DNA of 10,589 nucleotides from Rubrobacter sp. (GCA_016781725.1 JADDPU010000380.1:1-10589), one strand, 5' to 3'. Shown: positions 1 through 6,865, numbered from the stretch's first letter. Notes: generated by a model not told the origin, from the letters alone. Made by a program: numbers and translations.

Positions 1-783
1 GTGATCGCCGAGTCGGCCTTCAACGACGTGACGGGCACGGTGCTGGTCCTTACCCTCGTCGAGGTGATAGAGGCCGGCCACTTCACGGTCTCAGAACCCA
101 TCTTGGAGTTCCTGACGGAGCTCACGATCGGGGCCCTGATCGGCGTTGGCGCCGGCCTGATCCTCGCCTACGCCGTATCCTCGACGGCGCGGGCCGGGAT
201 CTGGGACGAGTCGCCTGGCGTGGCGATCCTCGCCGTGGTAGCTCTCGTGTACTTCTCGAGCGCGACCCTCGGCGGGTCGGCCTACCTGGCCGCCTTCGTG
301 ATGGGTTTGATCGTCGGTAACATGCGGCTCTTCAAGCTGCAACAGAACGAGCGGGACGCCGAGATGCTGGAGGGCTTCGTGGGCCAGACCGCCGAGATAG
401 CCACGCTGCTCGTCTTCGTGACGCTCGGCATGAACCTGCCGTTCGACGCGCTTGGCCGGTACTTTTTCGGCGGGATCGTGGTGATGGTCGTGTTTATCTT
501 CATCGCCAGGCCCGTAACCGTCCTGGCGTGCCTCCTGCCAGACCGGCGCGGGAGGTGGACGCGCAACGAGCTGATCTTCCTGAGCTGGTGCCGCTACACA
601 GGCGTCATCCCGGCCGCCGTGGCCAGCATTCTCCTTGCCGACGGCGTGGAGGGGGCGGAGATCGCGGTCTCCCTGGTCGCGCTCGCCGTCTGCGCCACCC
701 TGCTCCTGCAGGCCACCACCGCAGGCTACGTGGCCGAGCGTCTGGGCCTGCTCGAGCGCCAGGAGTCCGAAGCCCCAACCTAG
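1..783 (+). CDS. Cation:proton antiporter, CPA1/NhaP type (5' truncated)
   Basis: This is the C-terminal part of a polytopic inner-membrane antiporter that exchanges Na+ or K+ for H+. The frame is open from base 1, so the GTG at base 1 is probably an internal Val codon and the true start lies upstream. The first visible residues contain E-S-x-x-N-D-x-T (E4, N8, D9), which matches the CPA1 ion-binding Asn-Asp signature (family knowledge). About seven hydrophobic segments follow, including one ending in a G-L-I-V-G-N stretch and a last helix rich in Ala and Leu just before the C-terminus. The stop is TAG at 781-783. No large cytosolic regulatory domain (TrkA-C or UspA type) is attached. The ion specificity cannot be read from the sequence. 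A CPA2-type exchanger is the main alternative, but the Asn-Asp pair favours CPA1. The next gene, moaA, starts 94 bases downstream with its own promoter-like sequence, so the two need not be co-transcribed. Confidence 0.85.
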   Translation: MIAESAFNDVTGTVLVLTLVEVIEAGHFTVSEPILEFLTELTIGALIGVGAGLILAYAVSSTARAGIWDESPGVAILAVVALVYFSSATLGGSAYLAAFVMGLIVGNMRLFKLQQNERDAEMLEGFVGQTAEIATLLVFVTLGMNLPFDALGRYFFGGIVVMVVFIFIARPVTVLACLLPDRRGRWTRNELIFLSWCRYTGVIPAAVASILLADGVEGAEIAVSLVALAVCATLLLQATTAGYVAERLGLLERQESEAPT

Positions 784-805
784 GCACCCGTTTGGCCTCA
801 CCCGG

Positions 806-840
806 TTTCCGCCGTCAGGAGCCCGGAAAACAGATACAAT
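806..840 (+). promoter_or_regulatory. Candidate moaA promoter with inverted repeat
   Basis: A TACAAT hexamer at 835-840 is a good -10 element 37 bases before the moaA start. No clear -35 is visible at 16-18 bases spacing. A 6-bp inverted repeat, TTTCCG at 806-811 and CGGAAA at 824-829, lies just upstream, where a regulator could bind or where the antiporter transcript could fold. The leader is too short for a molybdenum cofactor riboswitch. The assignment is by eye only. Confidence 0.35.
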
Positions 841-877
841 CAGGGGCGCGGGCAGCGTGTTCCCTTGAGAGGAAGCT

Positions 878-1864
878 ATGGCGCAGCTTACCGACAGCTT
901 TAACCGCAAGATGGACTACCTCAGGATCTCGGTCACCGACCGCTGCAACTTCCGCTGCCAGTACTGCATGCCCGAGGACATCACCTTCCAGGACAAGAGC
1001 CACATCCTAACCCTCGAGGAGATGCTTACCTTCGCCGAGGCGTGCCTGCAACTGGGCGTCACCAAGGTCCGGGTCACCGGCGGCGAGCCGCTCGTGCGCA
1101 AGGGCGTTGTGAAGTTCGTCGGGTGGCTCAAGGACCTGGGGTTCGAGGACGTCACCATGACCACCAACGGCTACCTCCTGAAAGAGAACCTGGAAGGTCT
1201 CGTCGAGGCCGGCCTCGACCGCATCAACATCTCGCTCGACACCTTGCAGCCCGAGAAGTTCGCGTTCATCACCCGCCGCAACCACTTCGAGAGGGTGTGG
1301 GAGGCGGTGATGGCGGCGCTCGAGACCCCGCTCTCCCCTGTGAAGCTCAACGCCGTCGCGATGCGCGGCGTGAACGACGACGAGATAGCCGAGATGGCGA
1401 AGCTCACCTTGCGTTACCCCATGCACGTCCGGTTTATCGAGCTCATGCCCCTCAACGGCGACACCGACGGCTCGCGCTTCCGGTCGCTCTTCATCCCGGG
1501 GAGTGAGATCCTGGAGCGGGCCCAGGCCGAGCTCGGCGCGCTCACGCCGATAGAGCCGGACGACCCGGCGGCCCCGGCAGACGAGTTCAAGTTCGAGGGG
1601 GCGCCTGGCACCTTCGGCGTGATAACGCCAGTCTCAGAGCCCTTCTGCGCCAGGTGCTCCAGGCTGCGCCTCACTGCGGACGGCAAGATCCATCCTTGCC
1701 TCCTGACCGACCTCGACGTGCCGGTAAAGGACGCGATCCGCAGCCCCGACCCGATCCCGGCGATCCACAAGGTCCTCTGGGAGACGGCGAGGATCAAGCC
1801 CGCCGCAGGCCTGACCCTCCCCGAAGAGTCGCGCAACCGCACGATGAGCCAGATCGGGGGCTAA
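878..1864 (+). CDS. moaA: GTP 3',8-cyclase MoaA (molybdenum cofactor biosynthesis)
   Basis: MoaA is the radical-SAM enzyme that, with MoaC, converts GTP to cyclic pyranopterin monophosphate, the first step of molybdenum cofactor synthesis in the cytosol. The 328-aa protein has the full family layout. The N-terminal radical-SAM cluster is C23-x3-C27-x2-C30, followed by the GGEPL SAM-binding motif at 68-72. The second, substrate-binding 4Fe-4S cluster is C257-x2-C260-x13-C274. The C-terminus ends in the conserved Gly-Gly (327-328) that family knowledge ties to catalysis. The ATG start is supported by a GAGAGGA Shine-Dalgarno at 867-873. No other moa or mob genes are in the window, so moaA is isolated here. 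It converges on the dpaL-like gene. The length and motifs are normal and the gene appears intact. Confidence 0.97.
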   Translation: MAQLTDSFNRKMDYLRISVTDRCNFRCQYCMPEDITFQDKSHILTLEEMLTFAEACLQLGVTKVRVTGGEPLVRKGVVKFVGWLKDLGFEDVTMTTNGYLLKENLEGLVEAGLDRINISLDTLQPEKFAFITRRNHFERVWEAVMAALETPLSPVKLNAVAMRGVNDDEIAEMAKLTLRYPMHVRFIELMPLNGDTDGSRFRSLFIPGSEILERAQAELGALTPIEPDDPAAPADEFKFEGAPGTFGVITPVSEPFCARCSRLRLTADGKIHPCLLTDLDVPVKDAIRSPDPIPAIHKVLWETARIKPAAGLTLPEESRNRTMSQIGG

Positions 1865-1882
1865 CAGCCCCTCGACCCGGGC

Positions 1883-1898
1883 CTCTGCTCTCGCAGAG
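1883..1898. terminator. Possible weak hairpin between convergent genes
   Basis: CTCTGC at 1883-1888 and GCAGAG at 1893-1898 form a perfect 6-bp stem with a 4-base TCTC loop. It sits in the 84-base gap between the convergent moaA and dpaL-like genes. Neither strand has a U-tract after the stem, so it is at best a weak or factor-assisted terminator. Confidence 0.3.
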
Positions 1899-1948
1899 CC
1901 TATCGATCGTGAACCTTCTCGCGCGTTAGGCCCACTCTGCTTCCGAGG

Positions 1949-3127
1949 TCATCCACTATTGGGCGCGGTTGCGGAGGATGCGCCTTCGCCGGCCATTATC
2001 CTCGCGTAGACCTCCGGGTCGGTGGGGCCTTCGGAGTTGAACAGCAGCACGTTTGCCTCTCCGTTCATGCCGAGCAGGTGCCGCGTGGGCTCTTGCTCTG
2101 CGTCGTCAGCGAGGGCCAGGAGCCCGGCCAGCCCCGCCCCGCCCGTCTCGCCTGAGACCAGGCCCGCGCTGGCGAGCAGGCGCATCGCCCGGCGGGCCCA
2201 CTCGTCCTCGATGGAGACGAATACGTCCACGCCCTTCGACACGATGGGCCAGGCCACCTTAGAGGGCGTGCCGCAGTTCAGGCCGGCCATGATCGAGGCT
2301 CGGGGCGCGGGCAGGCTGACGATCCGCCCGGCCTCGACCGACGCGAGCATGCAGGCTGTCCCCTCGGGTTCCACGCCGAGGATTTTCAGGTCCGCTCTCT
2401 TGGCGCGGAAGTGGGCGACCACGGCCGCGGCGAAGGCTCCCACGCCGATCTGGGCGACCACGAGGTCGGGTCCGGGCTCGCCTCGGCGCGCGAGCTCGTC
2501 CTCGACCTCCCACAGGATCGTGGAGTAGCCCTCGATCACCCACAGCGGCACCCTCTCGTAGCCGGGCCAGGCGGTGTCCGAGATGACCAGGCAGCGCTCG
2601 CCCGCCTCCTCCGCCGAACGGGCCACGGCCTCGTCGTAGCCGCCGTCCACCACGACCACGGCCGCGCCCTCGGCCGCGATGGCCTCCACGCGCGGGGCCA
2701 CCATGTCGGCCGGCACGAAGATGCGGGCCTCGAGGCCGAGCAGCCCAGCCAGGCGCGCAACCGCCCGCCCGTGGTTGCCGTCGGTGGCGGCGGCGAGGGC
2801 GAGCGGTAGGAGCGGTCCGATCCGCTCTCTCAGCTCCTCGAGGTCGTCCCACGCGCCGATGCCGTTCTCCGAGTGTTCTTCCAGGGCCCGGTACACGGCC
2901 CAGGAGGCGCCGAGGATCTTGAACGCCGGCAGGCCCAGCCGGGACGACTCGTCCTTGACCCAGACGCGGCCGACGCCCAGAGTCTCGGCCAACCGCGGCG
3001 CCTCGGTCAGCGGCGTAGGCTCGTAGCCGGGGAGACGCCTGTGGAAGTCTAAAGGGTCACGACCGGTCCGCTCGAGGTTCCACGTGTCCGGCACACCCTG
3101 GTTGTGCAGTGAGCGCACGCCTCTCAT
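1949..3127 (-). CDS. Diaminopropionate ammonia-lyase-like PLP enzyme
   Basis: This is a fold-type II pyridoxal-phosphate enzyme most like diaminopropionate ammonia-lyase (DpaL/YgeX, EC 4.3.1.15), which splits 2,3-diaminopropionate to pyruvate and ammonia. From the chosen start it is 392 aa. K70 in the P-A-F-K-I-L-G-A-S motif is the expected Schiff-base lysine. A-T-D-G-N-H-G-R (114-121) is the phosphate/substrate loop, and the later D-T-A-W-x-G-Y-E and S-G-E-T-G-G-A-G-L segments match the DpaL branch better than threonine dehydratase. The frame is open to 3205, but the ATG at 3127 is preferred because GGGGAGGG lies 4 bases upstream (3132-3139) and the extra 26 residues look like untranslated leader. 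It follows clpS on the same strand after 121 bases with a hairpin between, so it may be separately controlled. Another small amino-acid substrate is possible. Confidence 0.8.
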   Translation of the reverse strand: MRGVRSLHNQGVPDTWNLERTGRDPLDFHRRLPGYEPTPLTEAPRLAETLGVGRVWVKDESSRLGLPAFKILGASWAVYRALEEHSENGIGAWDDLEELRERIGPLLPLALAAATDGNHGRAVARLAGLLGLEARIFVPADMVAPRVEAIAAEGAAVVVVDGGYDEAVARSAEEAGERCLVISDTAWPGYERVPLWVIEGYSTILWEVEDELARRGEPGPDLVVAQIGVGAFAAAVVAHFRAKRADLKILGVEPEGTACMLASVEAGRIVSLPAPRASIMAGLNCGTPSKVAWPIVSKGVDVFVSIEDEWARRAMRLLASAGLVSGETGGAGLAGLLALADDAEQEPTRHLLGMNGEANVLLFNSEGPTDPEVYARIMAGEGASSATAPNSG

Positions 3128-3131
3128 CTGG

Positions 3132-3139
3132 CCCTCCCC
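3132..3139 (-). promoter_or_regulatory. Shine-Dalgarno deciding the dpaL-like start
   Basis: GGGGAGGG on the minus strand lies 4 bases upstream of the ATG at 3127-3125. No comparable site precedes the longer in-frame start at 3205. Confidence 0.6.
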
Positions 3140-3209
3140 GGGTCGAAGGTCTTTGCAAGCTCGGCCGTCCGCCTCGCTCCCCTGGAGGTCTGGCAACCCT
3201 GGCAAATCC

Positions 3210-3238
3210 TCCGGCGCAGTGCGCGGTCCGCTGCCGGA
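3210..3238 (-). terminator. Hairpin downstream of clpS
   Basis: TCCGGC and GCCGGA (outer arms 3210-3215 and 3233-3238) form a 6-bp GC-rich stem starting about 10 bases after the clpS stop. On the minus strand it is followed only by a short T-run (TTTG), so it could be a weak terminator or attenuator between clpS and the dpaL-like gene. Confidence 0.35.
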
Positions 3239-3248
3239 ATCTAACCTA

Positions 3249-3584
3249 TCAGTCAGGTTCGATGCTGGCGATGAGGCCCTCGGCTCTCAGCCCTTCCTCG
3301 TAGAGCTCGGCGAGCTCTTTGTGGGCCTTGGTTGCGACGGCTTTGCCTTTGGTGTGGGCCTCCATCATTATGTCCACTGCCCTTCGCACGGACATGCGCG
3401 GGATAACCTTCTGCAGCGTGGCGACGACGTGCTCCATGGGGGTGTAGTCGTCGTTGTGCAGGATCACCTTGTAGGGCGGCTCCTCGGAGACGCTCCGCTC
3501 TATCTCTATGCCTGGTCTGGTCTCGGGCGAAGAGACGGAAGTGATGGTGTTCGACCTTCTAGGCACCGCTATGCTCGCTGGCAC
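3249..3584 (-). CDS. clpS: ATP-dependent Clp protease adaptor ClpS
   Basis: ClpS delivers proteins with bulky hydrophobic N-terminal residues (N-degrons) to the ClpA or ClpC unfoldase of the Clp protease in the cytosol. The conserved core is plain. H-N-D-D-Y-T-P-M-E-H-V at 43-53 gives the degron-binding Asn44 and Asp45 and the gatekeeper-position Met50. The helix M-M-E-A-H-T-K-G-K-A-V carries His77, equivalent to E. coli His66. About 35 poorly conserved residues precede the core, as expected for the flexible extension that enters the unfoldase pore. The frame also has an ATG at 3617 (122 aa) with no Shine-Dalgarno. The GTG at 3584 is chosen because GGAG lies 6 bases upstream (3591-3594), giving 111 aa. 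The gene lies just after acuC on the same strand and is probably in the acuB-acuC operon. Confidence 0.93.
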   Translation of the reverse strand: MPASIAVPRRSNTITSVSSPETRPGIEIERSVSEEPPYKVILHNDDYTPMEHVVATLQKVIPRMSVRRAVDIMMEAHTKGKAVATKAHKELAELYEEGLRAEGLIASIEPD

Positions 3585-3590
3585 TCTTCT

Positions 3591-3594
3591 CTCC
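3591..3594 (-). promoter_or_regulatory. Shine-Dalgarno favouring the GTG start of clpS
   Basis: GGAG (within GGAGAGAAG on the minus strand) is 6 bases before the GTG at 3584-3582. The upstream ATG at 3617 is preceded by a T-rich stretch with no purine-rich site. Confidence 0.5.
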
Positions 3595-3659
3595 GGTCCG
3601 CCGCGTTCTCGACGCATGGAAAAATAGCTTGCCCGAGCGCTGGGCGCAACCCCCGATTC

Positions 3660-4820
3660 TTACCGGATAAACGATAGCGCCTGCTCGAGAGCCCTCTCGA
3701 CAGTTCGGCGGTTGCGGTCCGAGATCTCCTTCGCCCGCGGCCCCGGCGGGTAATCCTCAGGGTCGTCGCGCATCGTTGGGGGTAGGACCACCGGGCTCTC
3801 GGCCCCCCACTTCGCGAGCCAGTCCTCTGGCACGGTCTCGGGCGGCTCCTGGTGGGAGACGGCGGCCCAGAGGGTGCTCCAGGCGCGCGGGACGACCCGC
3901 CAGATGTCGTAGCCCCCGCCGCCGGTGGCGACCCAGCGGCCTTCGCAGAGCTCGTGGGCGAGGTCGTGGACGCGGCGGGGCACGTGCTCGTAGAGGCGCA
4001 TCGTCGCGGAGAGGTGCGTCAGCGGGTCGAGTTCATGGCCGTCGCAGCCGTTCTGGGAGAGGATCAGGTCAGGCGAGAAGGCGCGCAAGACCTCGGGGAC
4101 TACCGCCTCGAAACAGGAGATCCAGGACGAATCGTCGGTGTAAGGCTCGAGCGGCACGTTGACCGAGTAGCCCACGCCGCCGTCGCGCCCCTTCTCCTCG
4201 ACCCCGCCCGTCCCCGGGAAGAGGTAGCGCCCGGACTCGTGCATGGAGATTGTCAACACCTCAGGGTCGTCGTAGAACATCCACTGCACCCCGTCGCCGT
4301 GGTGGGCGTCGGTGTCGAGGTAGGCGACGCGGATGCCTGGGTGCTCCTGCTTGAGCCGCGCGATGGCGACTGCGGCGTCGTTGTACACGCAGAAGCCGCT
4401 CGCCTGGGAACGCAGGGCGTGGTGCAACCCGCCCGATATGCACATCGCGTGGACCACCTCTCCCCCCGCAACCATGCGGCACGCCGCGAGCACCCCACCC
4501 ACCACGCGGGCGCAGGCCTCGTGCATGTCGGGGAAGATGGGGTTGTCCGCGGTCCCGAGGCCGTAGTGAAAAAGGTCCGAGAGCTCGCCCGCTGCCCTTC
4601 CTGCCCGCTGGACCCTGCGCACGTAGTTGAGGCTGTGGACGGTCAAGAGGTCCTCGACGGTCGCGGGCTCGGAGCCTACGAGCGTGTGATCCTCGAGCAG
4701 CCCGAGCCCCTCGCAGAGCTCCAGGGTGAGCCTGAGGCGTAAGGGGTTGAACGGGTGGTCCCCGCCGAAACCGTAGGCCTCGAGGCCCAGATCGTGGACG
4801 ATGGCCGCTTGGCCGCTCAC
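3660..4820 (-). CDS. acuC: AcuC-type histone deacetylase family protein
   Basis: AcuC is a zinc-dependent class I/II HDAC-fold lysine deacetylase; in Bacillus it reactivates acetylated acetyl-CoA synthetase. The 386-aa protein keeps every catalytic element. The charge-relay pair is H133-H134 in G-G-L-H-H-A. The zinc ligands are D171 and H173 in L-D-T-D-A-H-H-G-D-G-V, plus D260 in N-G-C-D-G-H-E-L-D-P. The transition-state Tyr is Y304 in G-G-G-G-Y-D. The substrate-channel S-G-F-C-V-Y-N-D-A-A is at 141-150. The start is GTG at 4820, overlapping the acuB stop as GTGA, and no Shine-Dalgarno is visible, so translation is probably coupled to acuB. Neither an acetyltransferase (acuA) nor an acetyl-CoA synthetase is in the window. 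A deacylase acting on another target (polyamines, other acyl-lysines) is possible, but the pairing with acuB supports AcuC. Confidence 0.93.
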   Translation of the reverse strand: MSGQAAIVHDLGLEAYGFGGDHPFNPLRLRLTLELCEGLGLLEDHTLVGSEPATVEDLLTVHSLNYVRRVQRAGRAAGELSDLFHYGLGTADNPIFPDMHEACARVVGGVLAACRMVAGGEVVHAMCISGGLHHALRSQASGFCVYNDAAVAIARLKQEHPGIRVAYLDTDAHHGDGVQWMFYDDPEVLTISMHESGRYLFPGTGGVEEKGRDGGVGYSVNVPLEPYTDDSSWISCFEAVVPEVLRAFSPDLILSQNGCDGHELDPLTHLSATMRLYEHVPRRVHDLAHELCEGRWVATGGGGYDIWRVVPRAWSTLWAAVSHQEPPETVPEDWLAKWGAESPVVLPPTMRDDPEDYPPGPRAKEISDRNRRTVERALEQALSFIR

Positions 4821-5467
4821 GGGCGCGGCGGCCAGAGCACGGTGTAGCCTGCCTCCTCCAGGTACCCGACCGCCTCGGTGGTGTCGATGGTGTCCACCCT
4901 GAACACTACGACGCGCTCCCTGGTTGCCCGTTCTTCGTCAGGCTCCCGCGTGGTCCCCATGGCGGCGCTGACGATGTTGATGCCGCACATCCCGAAGACG
5001 CCAGCCGCGCCGGCTAAAGAGCCGGGCCGGTCGGGCAGCGAGACCTCCAGACGGCTCCCTGGCTCGTGGGCGCCGACGAGGTAGACCAGGGCGTCCATCA
5101 CGTCCGAGGCTGTGAGGATGCCGACCAGCTCCCCGCTCTCGACGACGGGGAGGCAGCCGATCCTCCTCTCCCGCATCGTGTTCGCCGCCTGCTCTATGGG
5201 GTCGTCCGGGGCGACCGTCACCACCTGGCGGGCCATCACCTCGCCGATCCGGATCTCCGCCAGCGCCGCGGCCCGGCCCGGATCCCCGAGCGGCGGGGCC
5301 GCCGCCCTGAGGTCCCTGTCCGAGACGATCCCCACGAGACCTCCCTCCTCCAGAACCGGCAGGTGCCTTATACGCCGCTCCCGGCAGAGGGCGAGCGCCA
5401 CCTTCGCCGTATCCTCCGGCGAGAGCGTAACGACCTCGCGGGTCATCGAGTCTTTGACCAGCAGCAT
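4817..5467 (-). CDS. acuB: CBS-ACT domain protein AcuB
   Basis: This is a cytosolic ligand-sensing protein with two CBS repeats (about 8-56 and 73-122) and a C-terminal ACT domain (about 138-213). Both CBS repeats show the R-R-I-x-x-L-P-V-(L/V)-E ... L-V-G-I-(V/L) pattern, the first ending S-D-R-D-L and the second A-S-D-V-M. The ACT part begins L-E-V-S-L-P-D-R-P-G-S-L-A, the usual amino-acid-binding opening. CBS pairs bind adenine nucleotides and ACT domains bind small ligands (family knowledge), so the protein probably reports energy or amino-acid state to AcuC; that link is an inference. The 216-aa length matches AcuB. AAGGAGGG at 5473-5480 lies 5 bases before the ATG, and a TATACAAT -10 lies at 5490-5497. 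The gene heads the acuB-acuC-clpS run and overlaps acuC by 4 bases. Confidence 0.92.
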   Translation of the reverse strand: MLLVKDSMTREVVTLSPEDTAKVALALCRERRIRHLPVLEEGGLVGIVSDRDLRAAAPPLGDPGRAAALAEIRIGEVMARQVVTVAPDDPIEQAANTMRERRIGCLPVVESGELVGILTASDVMDALVYLVGAHEPGSRLEVSLPDRPGSLAGAAGVFGMCGINIVSAAMGTTREPDEERATRERVVVFRVDTIDTTEAVGYLEEAGYTVLWPPRP

Positions 5468-5549
5468 GAGATCCCTCCTTCCCTATCGCATTGTATAGCA
5501 GCGCCTCGCGGCGGGTGAAGCCCTACCGGAAGCTGGTATAAAGTCCCGG
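5468..5549. promoter_or_regulatory. Divergent promoter region, acuB and 124-aa gene
   Basis: On the minus strand TATACAAT (5490-5497) is a strong -10 for acuB. TTCACC lies about 18 bases further upstream as a weak -35, giving a leader of about 16 bases that includes the acuB Shine-Dalgarno. On the plus strand TATAAA (5537-5542) is a -10, with GTGAAG at 5515-5520 as a -35 at 16 bases spacing. The predicted plus-strand transcript starts at or next to the ATG at 5550. The two promoters are close enough that one regulator could affect both. Confidence 0.55.
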
Positions 5550-5924
5550 ATGCCCGAGTACCTCAACCAGCTCTTGGCCGACACGGCGACCGCGCTCGTG
5601 CGGGAGAACTTCACGGGTGTACGGGCCCCCTGGTGGTGGGAGCGGCGCCTGGGCGGCGGCCTGGAGGTCTGCCAGGAGCTCGACCCCGAGGCGATGAGCC
5701 GCGAGATCTCCGAGAGGACGGGCCACGGGCTCCCCGAGGTCAGGCGAACCATCCAAGAGGAGCTCGGCCTCGAAGAGGCGGAGCCTGTCGTATTGACCTT
5801 CGAGATAGCGGGCGAGACCGCCACCGACGAAGCGGCCAGGATGCTAGCCGAGCGCTCCGCGCAACCCGAGGGCCTCGCCGCCGGGCTCTATAGACGCGTC
5901 GAAGAGGCGGTCAGGGCCGGGTAG
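5550..5924 (+). CDS. Hypothetical protein, 124 aa, probably leaderless
   Basis: I do not recognise this family. The 124-aa product is soluble and acidic, with no signal peptide, membrane segment or Cys pair (a single Cys in E-V-C-Q-E-L). The N-terminal third has a striking A-P-W-W-W-E-R-R followed by L-G-G-G-L-E. The middle (about 50-75, E-I-S-E-R-T-G-H-G-L-P-E-V-R-R-T-I-Q-E-E-L-G-L) reads like a small helical, possibly helix-turn-helix-like unit, and the rest is helical and Ala/Glu rich. Codon use is GC3-rich like the neighbours, which supports real coding. There is no Shine-Dalgarno; the ATG lies 7 bases after a TATAAA -10, as in leaderless actinobacterial mRNAs. It is divergent from acuB and its last 14 bases overlap the tail of the convergent membrane-protein gene. 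Confidence 0.7.
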   Translation: MPEYLNQLLADTATALVRENFTGVRAPWWWERRLGGGLEVCQELDPEAMSREISERTGHGLPEVRRTIQEELGLEEAEPVVLTFEIAGETATDEAARMLAERSAQPEGLAAGLYRRVEEAVRAG

Positions 5925-6399
5925 TCGGACGGAGGCGTCCTCCGAGCCTACCCCCGACGAAGCCTGCCGCTACGCCAAGCGGCAAGACGGCGCAGAACGC
6001 GAGCGTTAGGACGATCAGGGTGCCTATATTGTCGGATTTCGTGAATACCTCGCCAGGGTTGCTGGGCGTGACGAAAACCCACGGTACGATCCCCCACGTC
6101 AGCCACAGAAATGCGCCGACCAGCGCGAGGGTCGCCCCCACCGCTCCGTTCAGTCCAGGAGAAGCTGTAGACAGGGCGCCGGCCGCGAGACCTCCCAGCG
6201 TGCAGGCGATCAGTAGGCAAAAGAGCGGGACGAGCACGCTGAAGGCCAAGCGGATGTACCGTGCCGGCCCTTGGGGTACCACCCCCTCCGGCGTCGGATT
6301 TGGGAAGAACCGCGATCCGAGAACGAGGATCAAGAACAAAAACAGTAGCGTCAACGCGATTCCCACTACGACTGCGGTCCACCGGACACGGCGTAGCAC
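5911..6399 (-). CDS. Small four-helix membrane protein, unknown function
   Basis: The family is not recognised. From the chosen start the product is 162 aa with four clear hydrophobic segments, at about 6-27, 50-75, 83-110 and 122-148. A short Arg-rich N-terminus (L-R-R-V-R-W) suggests an inside location, and the C-terminus is Gly/Arg-rich (G-G-R-L-G-G-R-L-R-P). The loop between helices 1 and 2 holds an F-F-P-N-P-T-P-E-G stretch and the loop between 3 and 4 a V-T-P-S-N-P-G-E stretch. No charged catalytic motif is evident. The frame is open to an ATG at 6459, but the GTG at 6399 has an excellent Shine-Dalgarno (AAAGGAGGAG, 6405-6414) 5 bases upstream, and the upstream extension is polar and unlike the rest. 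It lies 133 bases after the rhodanese gene on the same strand and may or may not share its transcript. Its 3' end overlaps the convergent 124-aa gene by 14 bases. Confidence 0.75.
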   Translation of the reverse strand: MLRRVRWTAVVVGIALTLLFLFLILVLGSRFFPNPTPEGVVPQGPARYIRLAFSVLVPLFCLLIACTLGGLAAGALSTASPGLNGAVGATLALVGAFLWLTWGIVPWVFVTPSNPGEVFTKSDNIGTLIVLTLAFCAVLPLGVAAGFVGGRLGGRLRPTTRP

Positions 6400-6404
6400 G
6401 ACTT

Positions 6405-6414
6405 CTCCTCCTTT
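6405..6414 (-). promoter_or_regulatory. Strong Shine-Dalgarno deciding the membrane-protein start
   Basis: AAAGGAGGAG on the minus strand is 5 bases upstream of the GTG at 6399-6397. It lies inside the longer reading frame that starts at 6459, which argues that the longer start is not used. Confidence 0.7.
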
Positions 6415-6532
6415 ACGCCGGTGACCGGGCGAGAGCGCGAAAACCGACGACGCTGCCACATGCTACCGCGGAAAGCTACGGGCCGGTAACGGAGAGGATA
6501 AGGTTTTTCCGGGTCGCGCCTCCGACGTCCGC

Positions 6533-6862
6533 TCAATACCTCGGCACGGAGGCGTCTACCTCGGCGTAGGCGTCGAGGCCACCCTCGAGGTTCGAGACGT
6601 CGGAGAAGCCGGCCCGCTGCAGGGCCTGCGTCACGTAGGCGCTGCGGGCGCCGTGGTGACAGATCACGACGGTCTCGGCAGCGGGGTCGAGCTCCGAGAA
6701 TCGGCGCTCGAGCTCTGACATCGGGACGAGCTTGGAGCCCTCGATGCGGGCCAGCTCGAACTCCCACCGCTCCCGCACGTCTAGCAACACGGGCCGCTCA
6801 CCCGCGTCGAGCCTCGCCTTGAGCTCGCGCGGCGCCACGTTCTCGTAGTCTGGCTCCCGCAA
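6533..6862 (-). CDS. Single-domain rhodanese-like sulfurtransferase
   Basis: Rhodanese domains move sulfane sulfur onto thiols through a persulfide on the active-site Cys. This 109-aa, cytosolic, single-domain protein has L-L-D-V-R-E (27-31 region), the active loop C68-H-H-G-A-R-S, and the C-terminal L-E-G-G-L-D-A-Y ... S-V-P-R-Y signature also seen in the rhodanese tail of MoeZ-like proteins. The Cys is present, so it is likely active. The start is uncertain. TTG at 6862 gives the full domain but has no clear Shine-Dalgarno, and a GTG at 6838 would trim eight residues. The TTG comes one codon after the TAG that ends the upstream Dabb gene, in the same frame, so translation probably depends on re-initiation. 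The real acceptor (thiosulfate, cysteine-derived persulfide, moco or thiamine sulfur) cannot be told; moaA lies about 5 kb away. Confidence 0.9.
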   Translation of the reverse strand: MREPDYENVAPRELKARLDAGERPVLLDVRERWEFELARIEGSKLVPMSELERRFSELDPAAETVVICHHGARSAYVTQALQRAGFSDVSNLEGGLDAYAEVDASVPRY

Positions 6863-6865
6863 GGT

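Noticed and set aside
91..909. Long minus-strand open frame across the antiporter and moaA start
   Set aside because: It is a shadow of the antiporter on the opposite strand. The translation is low-complexity (Arg/His/Gly/Asp rich), with no domain and no ribosome site.
3128..3205. N-terminal extension of the dpaL-like protein to 3205
   Set aside because: The segment does not match the family, has no good start signal, and a strong Shine-Dalgarno precedes the ATG at 3127.
3084..3677. 197-codon plus-strand frame across clpS
   Set aside because: It is a shadow of clpS and its flanks. It has no Shine-Dalgarno and no family features.
3852..4742. 296-codon plus-strand frame opposite acuC
   Set aside because: It is antisense to a gene with complete catalytic motifs. 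High GC makes long opposite-strand frames common, and the product shows no recognisable domain.
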